From an uncultured bacterium (GTDB lineage: Bacteria; Cyanobacteriota; Vampirovibrionia; Gastranaerophilales; Gastranaerophilaceae), in contig CAPQCU010000020.1 in assembly GCA_948684385.1 (NCBI GenBank), positions 1 to 30,010 of the forward strand: a DNA stretch of 30,010 nucleotides. Direction: 5' to 3'. The notes beneath the pieces are model-generated. The model was not told where the DNA came from. It made no database searches and worked only from the letters and a program-made list of their open reading frames with translations. A program made the position numbers and the translations under genes. Position 1 is the stretch's first letter, and every line of letters begins with the position of its first letter. Positions 25,201-30,010 of the stretch are shown here, piece after piece.

Positions 25201-28200
25201 ATACTGTGTGAATCATCCCCGCTAAATGTAAGTTTTCCCCCGGAAGCGGTTACAGCTATACCACTCACAGCAAGTGCAGAGGTCAAATCTTGTAATGTCA
25301 TACCTGCATCAACATTTACTGTTTTTGTTGTTGTACCATTTAAAACAGTAATAAAGTTTGTACCACTTACTCCGAAAGCACTTAGCAGCACATCGGAGTT
25401 AGCAGAAGCAAGTGTTGCATTTTTGGTAGCAGTAGTTTCAACTGTTCGTATAGTATACCCTTTAGCTCCATTTTCAGTAAGGTTCAGAGCACTTTTCAGA
25501 TTTGTTGTCATTCCTAATATGTAATGCGTGTCATCACCTGAAAAAGTAAATTTACCATTAGTAACATCTGTAGAAATTCCTACTTTAGCAAGTTCCGCAG
25601 TAAGCTGAGCCACTGTAGATGCTGCCGAAATTGTGACAATACTGGTTGTAGAACCGTTTTTAACAGTAATATAGTTTGTAGTATTCACACCAACTACTGA
25701 AAGTGCGAGATTTGAATTTGAAGAGCTGACATAAATTGAAGTCAGTATTGGGCCGGAACTTCCGCCGGAGCTGTTTCCGGAATTACCTGAACTTCCTGTA
25801 CTATTTGGAATAACAGTATATCCTTGTCCTGAATCCATGTGCAAAGCAACTCGTAAATCAGCTGTCATACCTAAAATATAATGACTATCATCTCCGACAA
25901 ATGTCACTTTACCATTGGTAATATAAGTTTTTATACCTACAGCTTCAAGTCGTGTAATTACTGGATCAGCAGCAGCAGTATACGATATATAATCGCTGGT
26001 ACTAATAGTTAAAACCGTTTTTGTGGTTCCGTTTTGAATAGTAATATAGTTAGTTTCAGAACATCCTATGTTAGCAAAAGATATATTATGCTGAAATGCA
26101 ATATTTTTACTTAAATAATATTTATTGCTGTTCTCATCATAATATATAATTTCGCTTGTTGAAGTCAATTCTACAGCTTTTGTAGTTCCGCCTTCTGAGC
26201 TACTGCCTGAGTATTCTGCAACAAGATGAAGTGCTGCCGTAAGCTCCTGTGATACAGATAGAATAGCATTGTCGGCTTTACTTGACACAAGCATTTTTCC
26301 GTCTTCTACACTAACTTCAAAACCTGCATCTGCTAACTTTTCTGCAATAGAATCATTTGCTGAAATTACAACATTTTGAACTCCCGAAGAAGTTTGAACT
26401 ACAATGGTTTGCACTGTACAATTATTTCCAAGAAGTTCTTTTAAAGTAGTTTTAGCATTCAAAAGATTCTGCGATTTCAACTCAGGAGTCGCTGCAGAAG
26501 TGTACATCCATCCGTTAGCATCAGTAAACCCGATACCCTGAATATATGATTGTGTGAACTTTGAACCTGCTACACCCTGAACAATTCCTTGTTGTGTACC
26601 GCTATATCCTCCACAATCTTTTGTATTTTTATCCGAATTATAGTAAACTGCTGAATAATTAATCTTTATCGAACTACGTCCGCCAATTATTGCACCAGCA
26701 TTAGCATAATATGATTTAATAACAGATGCTTTTCCTTGAGTAAATGACATTATTATACTTATGGTAATTTCATCACTATAATTCTCAGTGTCGTAGAGAT
26801 GACACCCTAACAATCCCCCTGCATAACTATAAGCATAAGATTCACCGTAGCTTGCGGTGATATCTCCGGTTGTATAACAGTGTTTTATTAATCTAACATC
26901 TGCTAGTCCAAACAATCCTCCTGCGCAAGCATAATTATCACCACTTCCCTCACAACGCGTCGTTGCATAAGCATCAATATTCCCTGTTGTATAGCAATTT
27001 GTAATAGTTAACTGAGAATTCGTATAACCATTAATACCACCGGCATAAGCACTTATTCCGCTAGCAGAAATATTTCCAGTTGTATAACAGTTATTTACAA
27101 TTCCACATCCTTTACCACTTAATCCGCCGGCATTAGCTGAATAATTCTCACTATTTAATGATTTTGCCGTAACATCTCCAGTTGTATAACAGTTTTCAAA
27201 AATTACGTCAACTTGTCCTCCGACAAGCCCTCCTGTTGATACTTCGTAATACCCCTCACCATAAACAGTTGCACTAGAAAAAGAAGATGTAATCTTGAAA
27301 CCAGCATACGAACTAGTACTACCTCCAACAAGCCCACCAATATTAAGGTAACCATAATTATTAGTATTATTATTAATGTATTTTATATTTCCTGTAGAGT
27401 AACAATTTGATATATTAGTAGTCGTATCATTAATACAGGCTGCTAATGCACCAACATATATATAGCTATACGTACTATTTGTATTAATATTAATATTACA
27501 ATTTTCTATACCTAAATTTTTTATTGAAGCATTGTTTAAATTTCCAAATAAACCTGCACAACCAGATACTAGTGATGTCATAGTCAAATTTTTTACAACA
27601 TGACCCTGACCATCAAATGTACCCGAAAACACCTTACTAGAATTACTACCAATCGGTGTCCAACTAGTATAACTTCCTATGTCTATGTCATTAGTCAGCA
27701 CAAAAGTCTTGCCGGCACAGTTATTACCATTATTTACAATTTTTGCGAGTTCTGCAAGTGTTGCAGCATCGTTTATGCCGATTATATTATAATTAGAAAT
27801 AGCCGCAGTTAACAGAGTTGGGTCTATTACTACGATTTCAGGGGTTACATATTTATCTATTGTTCCGGTACCGGAATCCCTATTGGTTACATAAACAGGA
27901 GAACTTGACTGCATAGAAGAAATTTTGCCGGAATCACCGGTTCCTCCGCCGACTATTCCACCGCCGCCGGTACCGCCAGTTCCACCACCGGAAGAACCTC
28001 CGGAAATAAGCGTTGTATAATGAACACCGCTTGATGATGTTATATCAACAGCAATAGTTTCTGTTGTTGAACTTGGCACAACAGTAGAATAGGTCAGTAC
28101 GCCGGATGAAGTAACATTCATTGCAATTGTTTGAGTATGACTTAAAGTCGTTGTTGAGTATACAGTCGTTATTTGACTTGTAACGGTACTGTGATTTACA

Positions 28201-29633
28201 CCGGATCCCGAAGACATTCCGGCACCAGCGGTGCTCGTGCTAGTCGCCGTACTTGTCGTTGTGACATAAGTCGTTGTCGTCTCATCATGCACAGTGTTGT
28301 AATTTACCTGACCGCCTGATGAAACCCCTGCTCCAGAAGTCTGTGTTATTGTCGTTGTCGTAATACCGACTCCGAGTTTATCCATCAAGCCGCCGGATGC
28401 GTAATTACCATTCGTTGAAGTAAACGATACTACCCCGTCTTCTATCCTGCCTTTAATTCCATAGTCAGAAAGTTTATCAAACAAACTTTCAAATGTTGTG
28501 CTTTCTGTTACTGTTACAGAGCCTAAAACATTACCGGATTTGTCATAAACATTAATCGTTCCGGCTCCGTTTGTTACAAACTCCGTAATCCTATCACCAG
28601 CTCCTGCAGTTTTTACCTCTGTATAGTTCAAGCCGTTACTCATCTGAGTATTATGATTAGTTTTCTTTTCAAGTCCAAGTGCTGAAATCAGATTTGTGCC
28701 GCCATCATTCGTTATTTCTGCATCAACAATCCTCAAAAGACCGTCTTTAAACGAAGCATCAATACCCTGACTTTTCATTGCGTTCACAAACTCGTCAATA
28801 GTAGAATTATTCGTTATCTGAAATGTATACTCTGCACCGTTGGCTTCTATCTTTACAGCACCCGCACCGACTCCCAATATAGCGAGTTTTGTTGCGCCTG
28901 TCGCTGTTTCAACAACCGTGTCAGTTTCGGAAGTTTCGAGGTTGCCGCTTTCATAACCGCCTACCGAATCGCTTAAATGAAACGCTTCAACAATTCCTGT
29001 TCCGACTTTGCCATCAGGATGAACAGTCAAAGAATCGTTTATATCATTTGCATCAATATTTGCAGTAAAAACTCCGGTTCTTTCATTATAATTCGCATCA
29101 ACTCCAATTGACCTAAGTTTCTCAATAAAAGTCCCGATTGTATCTTCATCATTAATCAAAAGTTTAAAATTATTACCGCCAACATTAACTCCAATTTGCC
29201 CATCTCTTACACCGAGTTCTCCAAGTTTTGTTCCCAGAGTTGCAGTCTGGCTCTCAATCACAGTTGTCATATAATTATGATTACTTGAAGCCTGAGTAGC
29301 AGTGGCAAGTTTGTCCACCTGAATATCATATTTTGCTTCCTGAGCTTCATGTGTTGCTGAGCCTGTCAAAACACTTACATTTGAGCTTGTTGCAAGGTTT
29401 TGCGCAAATAAATCCATTGTAACTATTCCAAACTTAGCATCTGTAACCCGCTCAAGAACAGAACGAAAAGAAGCAAAAAAGCTTTTAATATTGTTCAAAA
29501 CATCTTGAGACATTATAACCTGTTCTTTTTCTTCCTCAAGCTTAGTAACTTTCGCCTGTCTCAATGCGACAAGAGAGTCTACCCACGCCGAGGTGTCTAT
29601 TCCAGATGATAATCCGCTAAAAGATATGCTCAT
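22275..29633 (-). CDS. fliD: Giant flagellar cap protein FliD with hook-IN-type repeats and GLUG adhesin insert
   Basis: 2452 residues, against roughly 450-700 for ordinary FliD. FliD_N covers about residues 1-110 (SGLSSGIDTSAWVDSLVALR), FliD_C about 2205-2440, and a coiled coil closes the protein. Between them are about 13 beta-rich modules of roughly 110 residues like the flagellar hook-IN motif, a Ser/Thr/Gly-rich linker (about 423-573, including a poly-Gly run) and a GLUG-repeat region (about 615-1050) of repeated CYTTG(D/N)I and AGG(L/I) units like beta-helix adhesins. FliD caps the flagellar filament and often binds mucin. I start at 29633: AGGA sits 7 bases upstream and the protein then begins exactly at the FliD_N motif; an ATG at 29708 lies in leader hairpins. 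No other flagellar gene is in the window. No signal peptide, as expected for export through the flagellar apparatus. Confidence 0.9.
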   Translation of the reverse strand: MSISFSGLSSGIDTSAWVDSLVALRQAKVTKLEEEKEQVIMSQDVLNNIKSFFASFRSVLERVTDAKFGIVTMDLFAQNLATSSNVSVLTGSATHEAQEAKYDIQVDKLATATQASSNHNYMTTVIESQTATLGTKLGELGVRDGQIGVNVGGNNFKLLINDEDTIGTFIEKLRSIGVDANYNERTGVFTANIDANDINDSLTVHPDGKVGTGIVEAFHLSDSVGGYESGNLETSETDTVVETATGATKLAILGVGAGAVKIEANGAEYTFQITNNSTIDEFVNAMKSQGIDASFKDGLLRIVDAEITNDGGTNLISALGLEKKTNHNTQMSNGLNYTEVKTAGAGDRITEFVTNGAGTINVYDKSGNVLGSVTVTESTTFESLFDKLSDYGIKGRIEDGVVSFTSTNGNYASGGLMDKLGVGITTTTITQTSGAGVSSGGQVNYNTVHDETTTTYVTTTSTATSTSTAGAGMSSGSGVNHSTVTSQITTVYSTTTLSHTQTIAMNVTSSGVLTYSTVVPSSTTETIAVDITSSSGVHYTTLISGGSSGGGTGGTGGGGIVGGGTGDSGKISSMQSSSPVYVTNRDSGTGTIDKYVTPEIVVIDPTLLTAAISNYNIIGINDAATLAELAKIVNNGNNCAGKTFVLTNDIDIGSYTSWTPIGSNSSKVFSGTFDGQGHVVKNLTMTSLVSGCAGLFGNLNNASIKNLGIENCNININTNSTYSYIYVGALAACINDTTTNISNCYSTGNIKYINNNTNNYGYLNIGGLVGGSTSSYAGFKITSSFSSATVYGEGYYEVSTGGLVGGQVDVIFENCYTTGDVTAKSLNSENYSANAGGLSGKGCGIVNNCYTTGNISASGISAYAGGINGYTNSQLTITNCYTTGNIDAYATTRCEGSGDNYACAGGLFGLADVRLIKHCYTTGDITASYGESYAYSYAGGLLGCHLYDTENYSDEITISIIMSFTQGKASVIKSYYANAGAIIGGRSSIKINYSAVYYNSDKNTKDCGGYSGTQQGIVQGVAGSKFTQSYIQGIGFTDANGWMYTSAATPELKSQNLLNAKTTLKELLGNNCTVQTIVVQTSSGVQNVVISANDSIAEKLADAGFEVSVEDGKMLVSSKADNAILSVSQELTAALHLVAEYSGSSSEGGTTKAVELTSTSEIIYYDENSNKYYLSKNIAFQHNISFANIGCSETNYITIQNGTTKTVLTISTSDYISYTAAADPVITRLEAVGIKTYITNGKVTFVGDDSHYILGMTADLRVALHMDSGQGYTVIPNSTGSSGNSGNSSGGSSGPILTSIYVSSSNSNLALSVVGVNTTNYITVKNGSTTSIVTISAASTVAQLTAELAKVGISTDVTNGKFTFSGDDTHYILGMTTNLKSALNLTENGAKGYTIRTVETTATKNATLASANSDVLLSAFGVSGTNFITVLNGTTTKTVNVDAGMTLQDLTSALAVSGIAVTASGGKLTFSGDDSHSIIGITTNLANALKVTAGSGKSYTTKTIKSTTTTATETTVNVTHSVQMTGDTKFSQIGLTSDGTFTGVSNGRKFTMTITKTDTVGEIVQELEDYGFNASVRGGKFYVDGAENTYLTGISNNVKTALGITANPGAGTSYVVTTHTTLTTTTIANENTVHVTTSVQMTGETKFSQLGMTSDGTIKGVHNGKAFTLNVTKSDTVDDIVNALSEYGITASVRGGKIYINGGDDAYITELSNGVKTALGITSGTTYTVTTIKTYGNTSATKGTLNKVTVTSAVTRDTALSELGVTAGEFNIYKDGVKYTALISSDETVGSFMDTLSKFGIEASIVNNGNTSTLRITGNGDAYIAKSSSNTNASNVVDKLLPVSNSSTTYDYAGELKTYTTVTTRNTATEETLLSAFDTPWGGTTLKNAGILSFDIDGESRNVTVTETDTFASLIDKLDDAGVEAALVGGKFIISNANNVSINTAASTSALVNPNAAIKLTRKNSIDNFTASDSPVLEYKTIVEEHTGSAASFADFDTKLGLLNISSGTISVYRNGVKATININSEQTFRDLRSQIASKFSDIDLKFEDGYLTLSCSDKKAEVDFGSTTDTSNFLAITGLRKDAEDRSKVQSARRLYGVNADSVLVDSGLFKNGDVKAGTFFVGEQKITIDDKTTISDVISQINSSETANATAYWDSINAELVIKSRTTGAALINIEAGTSNFTDIIGLTESEWNTDGSLKSTKLKVDSQKLGANAEFKINGTSFTSSSNTITSDVSRIKGVTIDLKGVSEGSVTLTIERDKETLANALSDVVDAYNELMENVDKEIAIGGTLHDQSMLRLLRNRLQNMMTSSSTGSQVFRNLNQIGICTKKATAGSISTEKINELSFDKEKFFKTLKSDEKAVKELIVGSKGNDGIFVKVEDLLENALRSVTGYFDSTANSMKNKEKRIENKIIKGNAAIEKYRAKLETKFSAMDMLIGKMQQQYSSFLGG
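24375..25060 (-). repeat. Near-identical tandem modules inside fliD
   Basis: Two adjacent modules (about 25060-24710 and 24709-24375) each begin G(D/E)TKFSQ(I/L)G(L/M)TSDGT and contain ASVRGGK. They match better than the other modules, indicating recent internal duplication with a period of about 350 bases. Confidence 0.7.
26480..27790 (-). repeat. GLUG-repeat coding region within fliD
   Basis: Four copies of a DNA motif near GTTGTATAACAG (near 26870, 26987, 27079 and 27181) encode CYTTG. Surrounding repeats encode AGG(L/I)xG. The region ends with a WMYTSAATPELKSQ segment, typical of the close of GLUG-type adhesin regions. Confidence 0.75.
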
Positions 29634-29662
29634 ACTTACTTCCTGATGATTTTGGGGTTTGT

Positions 29663-29701
29663 TAAGAAAAAGGTGCCTTTGCCGAAGCGACTCCGGCACC
29701 T
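29663..29701 (-). terminator. Intrinsic terminator upstream of fliD start
   Basis: Minus strand AGGTGCC ... GGCACCT followed by TTTTTC. Inner bases can form an alternative GCCG/CGGC stem. Confidence 0.7.
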
Positions 29702-29752
29702 GCTCCAATATTTAAATAACGATGTAGGTATTGGAGCTTCTATACGTTTTAG

Positions 29753-29828
29753 CATAACATTTTGCATCCGGTTATCCCCTAAAGCCGCACTACGACTGAA
29801 AGGATAACATTTTGCACAAAATGTTATG
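29753..29828. repeat. Long imperfect palindrome
   Basis: Outer arms CATAACATTTTG (29753-29764) and CAAAATGTTATG (29817-29828), middle arms GTTATCC (29771-29777) and GGATAAC (29802-29808), inner arms AGCCG (29783-29787) and CGACT (29793-29797, with one G-U). The right part alone is also a tight palindrome, ATAACATTTTG-CA-CAAAATGTTAT (29804-29827). Confidence 0.7.
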
Positions 29829-29850
29829 GTCTTAATTCGTTACATTTATA

Positions 29851-29879
29851 ATTATAGCATACGTTTTCAGCTTTGTGAA
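29851..29879 (-). promoter_or_regulatory. Strong promoter for the fliD leader
   Basis: Minus strand TTCACA, 17-base spacer, TATAAT with an extended -10 (TGC before TATAAT). Confidence 0.65.
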
Positions 29880-29954
29880 CCCTTTGTATAATTTTTTATT
29901 TAAATAATAAATATTAGTTGAACATCAGTTATATTCAGATTTTTATTTAAATCT

Positions 29955-29984
29955 TCCATAACATTTTGTGCAAAATGTTATGGA
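29955..29984. repeat. Second copy of the palindrome
   Basis: 14-base perfect arms TCCATAACATTTTG and CAAAATGTTATGGA around TG. It matches the 29804-29827 palindrome almost base for base. The remaining bases between 29880 and 30010 are AT-rich with no coding ORF. Confidence 0.75.
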
Positions 29985-30010
29985 GTCAGGTGTAGAGCGG
30001 GTTTTGAGCT

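Larger units (their letters stand above)
29634..29844 (-). promoter_or_regulatory. Structured 5' leader of fliD, possible riboswitch/attenuator or small RNA
   Basis: From the predicted start of transcription (about 29844) to the ATG. In transcript order it holds: a palindrome hairpin (29827-29804), a competing copy of its 3' arm (29764-29753), a GUUAUCC/GGAUAAC stem, a 9-bp stem (GCTCCAATA/TATTGGAGC, 29737-29702) and a terminator (29701-29663) about 30 bases before the start codon. No known riboswitch class was recognised. Confidence 0.5.

Noticed and set aside
26860..27195. CRISPR-like regularly spaced short repeats
   Set aside because: The GTTGTATAACAG copies are in frame inside fliD and encode the CYTTG motif of GLUG repeats.
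29634..29708. Longer FliD start at 29708 (25 extra residues)
   Set aside because: The extra residues are encoded by the leader hairpin and terminator; the start at 29633 has a good ribosome site and begins at the FliD_N motif.
29753..29828. Integron attC site
   Set aside because: The paired arms resemble a folded recombination site, but the GTTRRRY/RYYYAAC core boxes are not matched.
29634..29844. Known riboswitch (TPP, c-di-GMP-I, preQ1, FMN)
   Set aside because: I looked for the conserved core motifs of these classes and did not find them.

Overview
This is an AT-rich chromosomal segment from a Gram-negative-type (diderm), probably anaerobic and flagellated bacterium. It carries a two-partner-secretion-type outer-membrane barrel, an NfnA-type ferredoxin:NADP+ oxidoreductase subunit, a group-4-hydrogenase-like membrane complex and a flagellar cap protein with adhesin-type repeats. 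My best guess is a gut lineage such as Gastranaerophilales (Melainabacteria/Vampirovibrionia). That placement is inference from gene content and base composition and could not be tested by a search.

Layout. 1-0.6 kb: a minimal tyrosine recombinase on the minus strand. 0.8-3.2 kb (+): an NfnA-like flavoprotein, a small Cys protein and purA. 3.3-5.0 kb (-): an orphan TpsB/Omp85-type transporter. 5.3-5.6 kb (+): a small unknown protein. 5.6-12.9 kb (-): a tightly packed six-gene operon for a HyfBCEF plus large plus small subunit complex; its large subunit has lost most [NiFe] ligands, so it looks like an energy-converting-hydrogenase-related (Ehr-type) complex. 12.9-15.2 kb: a G-rich repeat pair, a toxin-like ORF broken by one in-frame TAA, and three very small membrane proteins. 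15.3-18.1 kb (+): an operon of a Gfo/Idh/MocA oxidoreductase, a CDP-alcohol phosphatidyltransferase, trmL and nnrD. 18.1-21.3 kb (-): two tandem paralogous 5'-nucleotidase-family proteins. 21.4-22.1 kb (-): ruvA and tRNA-Ser(UGA). 22.2-29.6 kb (-): a giant 2452-residue FliD with about 13 hook-IN-type modules and an inserted GLUG adhesin region. 29.6-30.0 kb: a structured leader and large palindromes upstream of that gene.

How the parts relate. The NfnA-like protein and the Ehr-type complex both point to ferredoxin-centred energy metabolism: reduced ferredoxin could donate electrons to the Ehr complex, whose antiporter-like subunits would move H+ or Na+. The TpsB barrel and the giant FliD point to surface and host interaction. 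The rest is housekeeping (purine synthesis, metabolite repair, tRNA modification, recombination).

Most unusual items: (1) the FliD-GLUG giant cap protein; (2) its ~210-nt leader with competing hairpins and a terminator just before the start codon; (3) the hydrogenase-like complex without [NiFe] ligands; (4) a dispersed G-rich intergenic repeat that abuts the -35 boxes of two promoters and supplies the stop codon of the fliD gene; (5) the nonsense-interrupted toxin-like ORF followed by tiny membrane proteins.
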